Of a DNA stretch of 64,000 bases, positions 26,338-36,000 are shown piece after piece. The position numbers and the translations under genes were made by a program. Within the stretch, counting starts at the first letter, position 1; each line of letters starts with the position of its first letter. The notes under the pieces are model-generated. The model was given only the letters and a program-made list of their open reading frames with translations, was not told the origin of the DNA and did no database searches. Source of the DNA: ZC4RG29 sp035304385 (GTDB lineage Bacteria > Bacteroidota > Bacteroidia > Cytophagales > Cyclobacteriaceae); the NCBI GenBank assembly GCA_035304385.1, contig DATGQD010000004.1, forward strand, positions 1 to 64,000. Direction: 5' to 3'.

Positions 26338-26811
26338 GGCGTCTTCATCCTCCTTGCCGTTGAGTTGTCCTTCTATCTGGTTCGCATTCTTTACATTGAT
26401 GATCATAAACGTGGCTAGTGCACCTGACAAGGCTCCTTCGGCTACAAGAGCGCACGCTACGAGATAGGGATTAAGGTACTCTCCCAACGGGGCCTCTCGC
26501 TTCACGGTTTCCATCAGCGCGGGATCGAAAAACTGAATATAGAAGAAAATAAAGATCGAGAATAAGATCGTGCCGATCGTGCTTGTAACAAAGCCGAACA
26601 CGAACGCCTGGAGGTAGTTGAATTGTTTGTTAATGTCGCGTTCGCGGAAATGTTTAAACGCGAAGTACAGCACGGGCAGGACAATGAAGAAATTCAGCAG
26701 CCGAAGTTCAGTGACGTGGGTAAGCCCTGCTACTTTCATAATCAGAAAGAATACGATGAGTCCGGCTGTCATTATCAGGCCGTACCGGAGTTCAGGACGC
26801 ATGGATTTCAT
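26269..26811 (-). CDS. DUF4199 membrane protein
   Basis: 180 residues, four predicted helices (YGLIMTAGLIVFFLIMKVAGL; LNFFIVLPVLYFAFKHF; YLQAFVFGFVTSTIGTILFSIFIFFYIQFF; LNPYLVACALVAEGALSGALATFMI). The layout and the FDPALMETVKRE turn fit DUF4199, a Bacteroidota-specific family of unknown function. After the last helix comes a low-complexity hydrophilic tail (SSRSSTAKTSAAKSAKTPT) encoded antisense to the Gly-rich tail of the TPM protein. The convergent overlap is 69 bp. The tail may exist only because the GC-rich opposite strand has no stop codon. Confidence 0.8.
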   Translation of the reverse strand: MKSMRPELRYGLIMTAGLIVFFLIMKVAGLTHVTELRLLNFFIVLPVLYFAFKHFRERDINKQFNYLQAFVFGFVTSTIGTILFSIFIFFYIQFFDPALMETVKREAPLGEYLNPYLVACALVAEGALSGALATFMIINVKNANQIEGQLNGKEDEDALPASSRSSTAKTSAAKSAKTPT

Positions 26812-26984
26812 AATCGTTTCCCCTTTAGTTGGCGGTTGGGTTCTCCTTCGGTATAGGGGACAAATACCCTACCAAAAGGCCATTAGGGCGCAGGAAGGCT
26901 CAAGGTCACGACTACGGTCGCCAGAGGTTGTGGAAAATCATACCCTCTGTGTTCCACAACCAACGCTTTCTTTATCTTGTATGT

Positions 26985-27461
26985 ATGGACACCTTTTTGC
27001 AAGTCATGGGCGTGCTGCTTGTCGGCGGCGGCATCGTAGGTAGTGTGGTACCCTTTCTGCCAGGTCCTCCACTGGCTTACGCAGGACTGTTGCTGCAACA
27101 GCTTCGCGATGATCCACCGTATACGGTAAAGTTTCTCCTGATCTGGGCGGGGATCACGATCGTTGTAACGGTGCTCGACTACCTTATCCCCCTTTACGGG
27201 ACACGCCGGTTTGGCGGAAGCAAGTACGGGATGTGGGGTTGTGCTATCGGACTTTTAGCCGGGATCTTTTTTCCGCCATGGGGGATCATAGCGGGCCCGT
27301 TCGTCGGCGCTTTCGTTGGAGAGATGATTGCAAACAAAGAATCGGACCGGGCGCTTCAGGCCGCCATCGGTTCGTTTATCGGGTTTCTTTTCGGCACCCT
27401 TCTAAAACTGATCACGTGTTTTGTCATGGGATGGTATCTGATCAAGCCCTGGTTTCAATAG
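26985..27461 (+). CDS. DUF456 membrane protein
   Basis: 158 residues. Opens MDTFLQVMGVLLVGGGIVGSVVPFLPGPPLAYAGLLLQQL, the DUF456 signature (G-x-x-G-x-x-x-P-x-LPG-P-x). A second conserved block is KYGMWGCAIGLLAGIFFPPWGIIAGPFVGAFVGEMIA. Four or five helices. The glycine-rich paired helices look transporter-like, but no function is established. The frame is open upstream to 26829, which I discard because the signature starts at the ATG at 26985. Ends just before a strong terminator. Confidence 0.88.
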   Translation: MDTFLQVMGVLLVGGGIVGSVVPFLPGPPLAYAGLLLQQLRDDPPYTVKFLLIWAGITIVVTVLDYLIPLYGTRRFGGSKYGMWGCAIGLLAGIFFPPWGIIAGPFVGAFVGEMIANKESDRALQAAIGSFIGFLFGTLLKLITCFVMGWYLIKPWFQ

Positions 27462-27479
27462 CGCTTGCCTCATAAATGG

Positions 27480-27511
27480 AAAACCCCGGCCAACACGTAG
27501 CCGGGGTTTTT
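27480..27511. terminator. Bidirectional rho-independent terminator
   Basis: AAAACCCCGGC, a 9-nt loop, then GCCGGGGTTTT. The 11-bp stem is flanked by A-tract and T-tract, so it works in both directions, between the convergent DUF456 gene (ends 27461) and the secreted protein gene (ends 27537). Confidence 0.9.
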
Positions 27512-27536
27512 GAATATATATAACGAGGGTCGATTC

Positions 27537-28124
27537 CTAGAAGCTGGCGGTAGTCACCTTTCCACTCTTGTCGACAACGGCGATGGTCACCTTGCCGTTG
27601 GGCTGAACGGCATATACCTTGGCGAAGTCGCTGTCGAGTTTATTGCGTTCGTTATAGATCAGCTTGTCGTTCTGAAAGATTTGCAGCGAAATGCTTTCTT
27701 CGTTTTCAGCGCCGCTTCCTTTTGCTACAGACACGAGGAATTTTCCTTCTTCATTAAGCAGCTTCGCAATATGTACGAAGTTGCTGGGCTCGATCTTAGG
27801 AGCGTGATTGATCGTCACCGTTTCGCGCGACTTACCGTTCACGATCTCTACGGTATACAGGCCTGCTTCAAGGCCTTGAAAGTTGAGCGGCTGAATAAAG
27901 CCACGGCCTTCCAGGGTATGGGTGAAGATACGGTTCCTGCTCTCGTCATAAATATTAAGCTTGAGCTTACCGGCTGTCTCCGACTGGTACACTACCTTAT
28001 AGAGTGAACCTTGATTCATGGGAAACGCCGCGAGGCCGTATTTATCGCCAGGCTCGTTGGCGAACGTAGATGCCGATACACCAAGCACAAGGAGTGCCGT
28101 AACAAAAATTGAACTTGTTTTCAT
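27537..28124 (-). CDS. Secreted protein with two T9SS-tail-like beta-sandwich repeats, unknown function
   Basis: 195 residues; signal peptide IFVTALLVLGVSASTFANE. Two similar halves follow. The first has KLKLNIYDESRNRIFTHTLEGRG...LNFQGLEAGLYTVEIVNGKS. The second has ISLQIFQNDKLIYNERNKLDSDF...VQPNGKVTIAVVDKSGKV. The first half looks like the beta-sandwich of T9SS type-A sorting domains (L-x-x-G-L-Y-x-V-x-I), but it is internal and lacks YPNP, so it is probably a structural relative rather than a secretion tail. Single gene before the 600-bp gap. Function unknown. Confidence 0.7.
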   Translation of the reverse strand: MKTSSIFVTALLVLGVSASTFANEPGDKYGLAAFPMNQGSLYKVVYQSETAGKLKLNIYDESRNRIFTHTLEGRGFIQPLNFQGLEAGLYTVEIVNGKSRETVTINHAPKIEPSNFVHIAKLLNEEGKFLVSVAKGSGAENEESISLQIFQNDKLIYNERNKLDSDFAKVYAVQPNGKVTIAVVDKSGKVTTASF

Positions 28125-28742
28125 TCTAGTTTAAATGGTTTGACTGTTACAAATGTACGGGCTCAGGCAGGTAGTGGTTTCCCCGTTGTAAGGAAAGCAA
28201 TGTTATTGCGGATAATAACGATTGCAGTGGAACTAACGTAATCACCACAGGCAAGTTTCATCGTAAGAAGAAAAACATCGGATCAATGGGCACCGAAAGG
28301 TTCCGCAAACGTGTTCGCAACAGCTGCACTTTGATTCGGTACCCGTTTCCAGTGAGCGTAACGACGATCTTACAGAATGTGCAGGTAGTTTTCCGTCCGG
28401 TGTAAGTTTAAACTTACAGTGCGACAAATAATTTCATGCGGAATATCAGACCCACGTAGAACAAAAAATCGGTGTACGGCGCATCGACATAAGTGCTTAT
28501 TTGGGGACAGACTTCCACAAACTATTTGACGTTTGACGCAATGGGTTGTTTGCAGAAATAGGCCGAAATCCCGGTTTACAGGGACGAAATATGCTCCGTA
28601 CGAACATTACGGCGTCGAGAAATTGTTATATTTACGCAATCGGTTGCGCTCGAAGAAAGGGATGGTTGACTCATGGGGGTGAAAGGGGTTCCCGCCGGCA
28701 ACTGAAAAACTTATGTTAGCTTAACGCCTCCTGTCCAGAACC
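28125..28742. other. 618-bp intergenic region upstream of the first LacI gene
   Basis: No credible gene on either strand. It holds the divergent leaders of the secreted-protein gene (-) and the lacI gene (+). The only clear element is the CGCAATCGGTTGCG operator near 28635, preceded by a TATATTTA stretch resembling the Bacteroidota -7 element. The stretch 28160-28600 has no hairpin or repeat that I can recognise. Confidence 0.6.
28635..28648 (+). promoter_or_regulatory. LacI-type operator upstream of the first lacI gene
   Basis: CGCAATCGGTTGCG, a palindrome of CGCAA half-sites around a central CG, typical of LacI/GalR operators. It lies 95 bp upstream of the lacI ATG. The 18-mer TTTACGCAATCGGTTGCG occurs identically, in the same orientation, upstream of susC, with a close copy before the GH3 gene. 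This suggests autoregulation plus control of the xylan genes. Confidence 0.75.
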
Positions 28743-29777
28743 ATGAAACAAAAAAAGCGGGAGATCACCATCTACGACATCGCCAGCGAGTTGAATGTCT
28801 CGCCGTCCACCGTTTCCCGAGCACTGAAGGACCACTACAGCATTGGTAAGGAAATGATTGAAGCGGTAAAGAAGCTCGCCCGCGAGCGGGGATACCGTCC
28901 CAATCACATCGCAGCCAGCCTCAGGAAAAACAAGACCAACACCATCGGCGTAATGATCTCCTGGATCAACCGTCCGTTTATTTCATCGATGATCAGCGGG
29001 ATTGAGGAAGAGGCGAGCAACGCCGGTTGCAATGTTATCATTTCGCAATCACACGACAGTTTCGAACAGGAGATTGCCAATGCGCGCGCACTTTATAACA
29101 GCCGCATAGGCGGACTGATTGTTTCGCTGGCCATGGAAACGAGAAAGTACAATCACTTCTCCACGTTTCTCGATAATGACATTCCCGTGGTGTTCGTCGA
29201 CCGGGTCAGCGACGATCTGAATTGCGACAAGGTCGTGATCGACAACTTTGCGGCGGGCCTCATGGCCACCAACCACCTCATCGAGCAGGGATGCAAACGC
29301 ATTGCACATTTCGGAGGTGCACAACACAGGAGCATATACAAACAGCGCGCTATGGGATATCTCGAAGCGCTGCGGAGACACAATATCGAGATCGACGAAA
29401 GCCTTGTCCTCAGCGGCGAAATGCTGAGCCCCGAGGAAGGCCACCGGATGACAGAACACCTGCTCAGCCTTCCCAATCCTCCCGACGCCATCTTTTCAGC
29501 CAACGACACCGCTGCCGTCAGCGCCATACAGTACGCCAAACACCACGGCATTAAGATCCCGCAGAAGCTGGCCGTCATGGGATTCAACAACGATCCCGTG
29601 TCGCTCATCATCGATCCGCCCCTCTCGACGGTCTCACACCCTGCAGTAGATATGGGAAAGATCGCGGCGCGTCAGGTGTTGAAGCACCGCGATCACAAAG
29701 ACATCATTACTTCCGAAACGATCACACTAAAGACGGAACTTATTGTCAGAGAATCGACAATGAAAAGAAAGCGCTAG
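28743..29777 (+). CDS. LacI-family transcriptional regulator (xylan locus)
   Basis: 344 residues. N-terminal HTH: EITIYDIASELNVSPSTVSRALKDHYSIGKEMIEAVKKLARERGYRPN, with the hinge HIAASLRKNKTNTIGV. The periplasmic-binding-protein-like effector domain runs from residue 65 (IISQSHDSFEQE, VFVDRVSDDLNCDKVVIDNFAAG, DAIFSANDTAAVSAI, GFNNDPVSLIIDPPLSTVSHP). The FNNDP block is typical of sugar-sensing Bacteroidota LacI members. It is separated by 27 bp from the convergent xylanase gene. It probably senses a xylo-oligosaccharide or uronic acid breakdown product and binds the CGCAATCGGTTGCG operators. Confidence 0.92.
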   Translation: MKQKKREITIYDIASELNVSPSTVSRALKDHYSIGKEMIEAVKKLARERGYRPNHIAASLRKNKTNTIGVMISWINRPFISSMISGIEEEASNAGCNVIISQSHDSFEQEIANARALYNSRIGGLIVSLAMETRKYNHFSTFLDNDIPVVFVDRVSDDLNCDKVVIDNFAAGLMATNHLIEQGCKRIAHFGGAQHRSIYKQRAMGYLEALRRHNIEIDESLVLSGEMLSPEEGHRMTEHLLSLPNPPDAIFSANDTAAVSAIQYAKHHGIKIPQKLAVMGFNNDPVSLIIDPPLSTVSHPAVDMGKIAARQVLKHRDHKDIITSETITLKTELIVRESTMKRKR

Positions 29778-29804
29778 AGGCATAAGCCCGCGCGCCAGTT
29801 CCCG

Positions 29805-31013
29805 CTATTCTACCCATATCTTCCGGGTAAGCGTTCGCCCCAGGCCCGTGATACGCGCGATGTAAAGTCCTGGTGCAACTTCCAGGTTCAGGGTGACGAA
29901 TTCCTTTCCATTGCCATTCGCTGCTGCAACCACGCGGCCCATACTGTCCACTACCCGTACCATACCCACGCCTTCAGGACGTTCCACACGGATGGTGCCG
30001 CCGACCGCCGGGTTGGGATAGACTTTAAGGTTGTAATCATTATCCTCTACGGATGTTACCAGGTCGCAGAATGTGCCGCCTATGGTGCTCTTGACGTATT
30101 CTTTGAGCCATACCAGCGCGGGCCGTTCCGAACCACCCGACGTGAGCAGGTGGGCGTCATCGCGCCACATTTGCCCTTGTACGTAACCCCAAAGGGTGAT
30201 ACCCTGAACAGCATCATGCGACCACATGACAGGAAACTGTTGTTGGTAGATGCTCAGTTGCTGGTTGTTGGTGCCACGGACATCGTACTCTGTAATATAG
30301 AGCGGCAGGTCCGCAACTGCCATGGCGTCCAATCGCGATTTGATGTCGGCGGCCGTCGTCTCCTCAAGGCTGTGCCCCTGAAGCCCGATGCCATCGATGA
30401 GGCCGCGACCCTTGAGCATATTAATGACCGCCAGGTACGATGCGGTGCTGGTATAGCCATTGAGGATGTTGTACTCGTTGATTAAGAGCTTTGCATTCGG
30501 GCAGTAGTCTCGCGCGAGCTCAAACGCCTTGACGACCCAATCGTATCCGGTGATTCCGCCCCCGCCAAGCGCTGCAGCAAAAGTTGGTGGAGCGTTGATC
30601 GGTTCATTCACGACCTCGATCATATCCGCCTCCGGATATCGCTCACAAAACGCCTGCATCCATTCTTCAATCTCGGCAAGTTGTTCCTCCGCGCTCAATG
30701 CCTCCAACCATCCGGGCTTTTGTTGCTCCCAGATGAACGTATGGTGTTTGAACGGAAAGCCTTTCTCTAACGCATAGTTGTAGGCGACATCCAGCGGCGC
30801 CCAGTTCATCACATCGCGCTGCGGTTCGGTCTCACCCCACTTGCCCGCGTTTTCCGGTGTTACCTGGTTCCAGTATTGGTCGAACGATGGCGGCACTGAA
30901 GTACCGATGATATTACCCAGGAACTTGCACTTATTTGCTGCGATCTGCGCCTGAACGGAGGGTACCAGGAACACGAGCAGCGCGGAAACACATACTCTTG
31001 TAAACGTACTCAT
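29805..31013 (-). CDS. GH10 endo-1,4-beta-xylanase with T9SS type-A sorting tail
   Basis: 402 residues from MSTFTRVCVSALLVFLVPSVQA (signal peptide; the AGGAAGATCTT just upstream is a plausible ribosome site). The GH10 barrel (about 22-325) has TPENAGKWGETEPQRDVMNW, HHTFIWEQQKPGW, the acid/base Glu in MIEVVNEPINAP and the nucleophile Glu in LPLYITEYDVRG; ITLWGYVQGQMW is the final strand. The C-terminal 75 residues (YPNPAVGGTIRVERPEG, VDSMGRVV, APGLYIARI, TRKIWVE) form a T9SS sorting domain, so it is exported to the cell surface or medium to cut the xylan backbone. Last gene after susC-susD, beyond an intra-operon hairpin. Confidence 0.95.
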   Translation of the reverse strand: MSTFTRVCVSALLVFLVPSVQAQIAANKCKFLGNIIGTSVPPSFDQYWNQVTPENAGKWGETEPQRDVMNWAPLDVAYNYALEKGFPFKHHTFIWEQQKPGWLEALSAEEQLAEIEEWMQAFCERYPEADMIEVVNEPINAPPTFAAALGGGGITGYDWVVKAFELARDYCPNAKLLINEYNILNGYTSTASYLAVINMLKGRGLIDGIGLQGHSLEETTAADIKSRLDAMAVADLPLYITEYDVRGTNNQQLSIYQQQFPVMWSHDAVQGITLWGYVQGQMWRDDAHLLTSGGSERPALVWLKEYVKSTIGGTFCDLVTSVEDNDYNLKVYPNPAVGGTIRVERPEGVGMVRVVDSMGRVVAAANGNGKEFVTLNLEVAPGLYIARITGLGRTLTRKIWVE

Positions 31014-31032
31014 AAGATCTTCCTTAGGTGAT

Positions 31033-31067
31033 AAAAAGAAGCGGGGCGCTCTGCCGAGCAACCCCGC
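31033..31067 (-). terminator. Terminator or attenuator between susD and the xylanase gene
   Basis: On the reverse strand GCGGGGTT-GCTC-GGCA-GAGC-G-CCCCGC is followed by TTCTTTTTAT. A 6-bp GC outer stem and a 4-bp inner stem are separated by a small internal loop, with a U-rich tail. It lies 38 bp after the susD stop and 20 bp before the xylanase ATG, so it could set the lower expression of the enzyme relative to the transporter, or end the susCD transcript. Confidence 0.65.
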
Positions 31068-31104
31068 CCCTACTTACAATATACGCAATGTTCTACGCCT
31101 ATCC

Positions 31105-33069
31105 TTATTCGGTAGTGTAACCGGGGTTCTGGTAGGCATTCTTTTCCTCAGCGCTCATTTCGAGGGCGTCGATCTGACCCTGCGGAATCGGACGAAGGTA
31201 GTGATATGGCTGGATGCTGCGGTTCACCACCTGTACCGTATGGTCGCCCTTTGCAGGTCCGCAGATCTCATACGTGGACGCTAATTCAGTCCATTTCTGT
31301 GTGCGGATGAGGTCGTACCAGCGGTATCCTTCACCGAAGTATTCACGCGACCGTTCTTCGAGGATGTAGTCGATGTCGATAACGGCCGGAGTAGCGGTCG
31401 TCAGCGCAACGCTGTTGTCTTCGATGCGCTCCATATCGGCAGCGTTGTCCCAGCGCCACTTGCCGGCGCGTTCGCGGATCGTGTTGATCAATTCCCTTGC
31501 GCTCATGCCTGCAACCGTTGCGGCACCTTTGACAGCGGCCTCCGCAGCGATGAAATACAGTTCAGAGAACTTCGCAATGTTGAAAGGTCGCGTGTTGGTG
31601 GCGTTCGGCTCTCCCAGTCCGGTGCCGTTATTGGTACGATAGGTACCCAACTTCCACAGACCAGGATACATCAACCGGCTTATTGCACGCGGCGTGACGA
31701 CATAGTCGGCGCGGCCGGGCATTTCACCTGCACCTACATTGCTGGCGCCCGGACCATCCGGATAGGTGATATTCGGCGCCTCTGTTTCATCATCGAGGAA
31801 TGTGAGAATCGGATCGCCGGGTTCAACCGGAAGGTTATTCGCGTTGTACAACACTTCATTGGTCACGCCACCCTTAGGCCAGTTGCCGCGATAGACTCTT
31901 GTGAAGGTTCCATCATAGCGGGAATCCAGTGTCTTGTCGGCAAAAGTGGTGGTGATTGCCCCGATGGTCGGTGCCATGCGGATCCACGGACGACCGAGCG
32001 GCTGAACCGCCTCACGTTGTACGGAGCTGGTAGCACCGGTTCCATCCGGGTTGGCAGCGCTTCTGATTTCGGTGTAATTCCAGGTCATGAACCATACCGC
32101 AAAGTTTCCGGGTGCGTCACCATTGCCAAAGCAATTGGTACAAGCGCCGTTATAGAAGTCGCTTTCCTCTGTGTGGTCGGCGTACAGCAGGATCTCATTG
32201 TTCCGGTCGTTGGTACCTACATGCACATCGTAGTACGTTTCCTGGAGGCCAAACGGTCCCGGATCGTTAAGCGCTTCTACGGCGACGTTGTAGGCTTCCT
32301 GGAAGTACCATGCGGCGTCATGACCGTCAGGGTCTACCCGATCGGTTTCCGGATAGGTCGGAATGTTGTTCGGGTTTTCGAGCCACCAGCCATACGTGAG
32401 ATAGGCCTTGGCAAGATACAGACGCGCCAGCGTTTTGGTCGCACCTCCTGTTACCCGTCCGATAGCGGGGAGGTCCGCTACGGCTATTTTCAGATCGGGG
32501 AAGATGGCCTTCGTGTATACTTCCGGCACCGTGTTCCGAACCGAGGTTCTTACCGGAGCGGTGTTGAACTTCAGTTCACCTGAACCGAGGTCCAGGGGCA
32601 CACCGCCAAACGTCTGCACGAGCATGAAATAGTCGAACGCGCGGAAGAACCGGGCCTCAGCGATCAGCGCATCGGGTATGGTTCCCACCTCCGTAGCATT
32701 TTCGATAATACCGCTCGCCGTATTGATGTTGGCGAATGCCGTTCCCCAAAGTACGTCAGCGCGGCTGTTGCTGGGCGTAATGTCACCCTGTCCGCTGATG
32801 TCCATAACCTTGAAGTTGTCATCGGCACTTTGTCCGTAGGTCGCTTCATCCGTACCGGTGAGCGTCGTGTTGTAGAAGTAACCCTGACCGAAGATGTAGC
32901 GCAGGTGTGCGTACATGGCCGTCAGCCCGCCATAAACACCCTTTTCTGTCTGGAAGAACCCTGGCTCATAAATACTGCGCGGCTCTTCCTCGAGGATGTT
33001 TGAGCACCCTACCAGGAACATCGTCAACGCGAGTGTTCCCGCAAGCTTTTGTATTTTGAATCGTTTCAT
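31105..33069 (-). CDS. SusD/RagB family outer-membrane lipoprotein
   Basis: 654 residues. Lipoprotein signal with lipobox (LTMFLVGCSNILEEEPRS, Cys22). The N-terminal helical TPR region has FFQTEKGVYGGLTAMYAHLRYIFGQGYFYN and ALIAEARFFRAFDYFMLVQTFGGVPLDLG. The C-terminal block VDIDYILEERSREYFGEGYRWYDLIRTQKW and YLRPIPQGQIDALE is typical of the family. It caps the SusC pore outside the cell and binds glycan, here most likely xylan or xylo-oligosaccharides from its neighbours. It follows susC by 11 bp in the same operon. Confidence 0.96.
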   Translation of the reverse strand: MKRFKIQKLAGTLALTMFLVGCSNILEEEPRSIYEPGFFQTEKGVYGGLTAMYAHLRYIFGQGYFYNTTLTGTDEATYGQSADDNFKVMDISGQGDITPSNSRADVLWGTAFANINTASGIIENATEVGTIPDALIAEARFFRAFDYFMLVQTFGGVPLDLGSGELKFNTAPVRTSVRNTVPEVYTKAIFPDLKIAVADLPAIGRVTGGATKTLARLYLAKAYLTYGWWLENPNNIPTYPETDRVDPDGHDAAWYFQEAYNVAVEALNDPGPFGLQETYYDVHVGTNDRNNEILLYADHTEESDFYNGACTNCFGNGDAPGNFAVWFMTWNYTEIRSAANPDGTGATSSVQREAVQPLGRPWIRMAPTIGAITTTFADKTLDSRYDGTFTRVYRGNWPKGGVTNEVLYNANNLPVEPGDPILTFLDDETEAPNITYPDGPGASNVGAGEMPGRADYVVTPRAISRLMYPGLWKLGTYRTNNGTGLGEPNATNTRPFNIAKFSELYFIAAEAAVKGAATVAGMSARELINTIRERAGKWRWDNAADMERIEDNSVALTTATPAVIDIDYILEERSREYFGEGYRWYDLIRTQKWTELASTYEICGPAKGDHTVQVVNRSIQPYHYLRPIPQGQIDALEMSAEEKNAYQNPGYTTE

Positions 33070-33080
33070 GTTGTCCTATT

Positions 33081-36000
33081 CTAGAATGTGAAATTAACAC
33101 CGAAGACGTAGTTGCGCGTGGAAGGCGTGTTAGTACCCAGTGTGAGAATTCGTCTCAGGTTTTGAGACATGGGTACCGCAGCGTTCTCGTTACCATACGA
33201 GTTGGTTTCAGGATCCATACCGGATTCGTCGTGGTATGGCGAGAACAGCACGAACGGATTCTGCATAGTAAAGTACGCTCTCAGATTGATATCCGAGTTC
33301 GCGAAGAGCTTGCTGAAGTCGTAGCCAAGTGTGATGGTACGCACCTTGAGGTACGATGCATCGAAATAGCCGAGTGTGGAAGCATACTTCGGATTGTCGT
33401 TGCTCCTCACCCCGTCAGGGTTCGGATACTTGGTGTTCGGATTCTCAGGTGTCCACCAGTCGACGTCGATGTTGCCATTACGGCCGGTCAACAGGTTGAG
33501 GTAACCACCGGAACCATAGATGGTGCTGTTGAGGATGCCTCCTCTCTTGAACGCACCTACGATGCTCAGGTCAAACCCTCTGTACGTCACACGTGTGCTA
33601 AAGCCGCCCTGGAAGTCGGGCTGCAGGCTGATGATCTGCCTGTCTTCCGGTCCAATGGCACGTGTCGGTGTACCGTCGTCATTATAGTCGCCGGTATACT
33701 TCACCTTGATCATACCCACGTTGCCTCCCGGCTCGAGTATATCACGATGAGGATCTTCCGGCTGCCAGAGGCCGATGCGCTCATAGTCGTAGATCACATC
33801 GATGGGATGTCCCACAAACCACCAGTTGCCCTCATTTCTTTCAGAGCCTGAATACAGCGACACCAGTTCGTTGCGGTTAGCATAGAAGTTGATGCCCGCT
33901 TCCCAGGTCCATCCGTTGGACTCGAGGATCAATCCGTTCAGGCTGATCTCGATACCTTTGTTCTGGGTTTGTCCGATGTTTTCCGTTACGGAGCCTACAC
34001 CTGAAGTCTGGGGAAGTCCCACGTTGAGCAACAGGTCTTTGGTCTTGGTTTCATAGTATTCGATCGTACCGGAAAGGCGATCTCCGAGGAGGGAGAAATC
34101 AACGCCATAGTTCATGGTTTCGGAATATTCCCATCCCAGGTGCGGGCTGGGCAGCTGGGTTACATAGTAACCTGTAGAGAATTCGCTTCCGAAGTTATAA
34201 GGGCGTGTGCTGAGCAGGCCAAGTGTCTCATACGGATCGACAGCCTGGTTAGACGTTTGTCCGTAGCCCACACGAAGCTTCAACATGTTGATTGCCCCGA
34301 TGTTTTGCATGAAAGGTTCGCGCGAGATGTTCCAACCGGCGGATACAGCGGGATAAGTGTGCCACTTATGTCCTTCTGCCAGTCGTGACGACCCGTCCGA
34401 ACGAACCGTTGCGGTCAGCATGTACTTATCGTCGAAGGAGTACATGACGCGTCCCATCCAGGACATCAGTCCCCACAACTCATACTGCTGATCGCCGGGA
34501 GGAATGTTGATCTGGCCGGCCGCTTGTCCCAGGTTATAGAATTGGAAATGGTCCGCAGGGATATCGGTAGCCGTCATGCGTGAACGGGTAAACCTGTTTT
34601 GTTCCGCAGAATACAGCGCGACCACGTTGAAGTTGTGCTTTTCAGCAAAGGTGCGATCAAACGTCAGCATGTTTTCCACCAGCCAGTGCCAGGTATGCGA
34701 GTTGCTTACGGAAGCACTTGACTCGGTGGTCGGGTTGGTGCTGTTGATTCCCTCCCCTGTATAGCTACCACCGTTGCTCTGGCGGAAATCAAGGCCGAGG
34801 TTGGTGCGGAAGGCAAGCCCTTCTACCCAGGGAATTTGTACTTCACCATACACCGAGTTATAGGAAGCCAAACCCCGTGTTTCGCTGAGCCATTGATCTC
34901 TCAGGTCTTCAACGATTTCCCTTGAGTATACCCAGGGTTCGTCGATACCGGAGCGTACGGTCCGTTTCCAGGAACCGTCAGGATTAAACGGATTGGCAAG
35001 GGGTGACATTCTCAGAAGGCCGCCCACGTTTACCTGGGTACCTTCCGTAATGTTGTAGTTGTTGTTCGTGGTAAAGCCGACACGGAAATACTTGCCGATC
35101 TCCTGGTCTATCGAACCACGCAAAGCGTAGCGCTTGTATTGCTGGGTGGGGATCACAGCCTGATCGAGGAAGTAACCCAGCCCAAAATTGTAGCTGCCGC
35201 GTTCTGTACCACCTGAAAGGCCGATATCATGGCTTGTGATGGCGGCTGTGCGATACAACAGATCCTGCCAGTCGGTGTTCACATCCTCGGCTTCATCCAG
35301 GCCGAGGGAGTACAGCCCAGCAGCCTCACGAAGTTGCAGGAACTTAGGTCCGTCCATCATGGGGTACTTGCTGAACACCTCTTTTGCACCATAAAAACCA
35401 TTGTATGTCAACCGGGCCTGTTGGCCTTTCTGACCCTTGTGGGTAGTGACCAGGATGACACCGTTGGCGCCACGCGAACCGTAGATCGCAGTAGCCGATG
35501 CGTCTTTCAGGATGTCGATGCTCTTGATGTCGTTCGGATTGATGTCGGCGATCGTACCCACGAACGGAATACCATCGAGTACGATGAGCGGATCGTTGCT
35601 CGCCGTGAGCGACCGTGTTCCACGCACGCGGATCTGCATGGTGGCGCCGGGCTGAGACGAGGTTTGGGTGAATTCAACGCCGGGCAGACGTCCCTGAAGG
35701 GCCTGGGTGATGTTTCCCGCGGGAATCTCCCGCATAATATCACCGCTGATGGAGGCCACCGAGCCGGTTACCGCCTCCTGGCGTTGCACACCATAACCGA
35801 CCACAACCACTTCAGTGAGTGATTCGACGGACGGTACGAGGCTGACGTTGATAATCGACTGCCCCGCCACGCTCACTTCTTTTGACTCGTATCCAATGAA
35901 GGAGAACACGAGTACAGCATCTGCCTGCTGTACTTCAATGGCATAATCGCCGTTCGAATCTGTGGTCGTCCCCACAGTCGAACCTTTAACCAACACGTTG

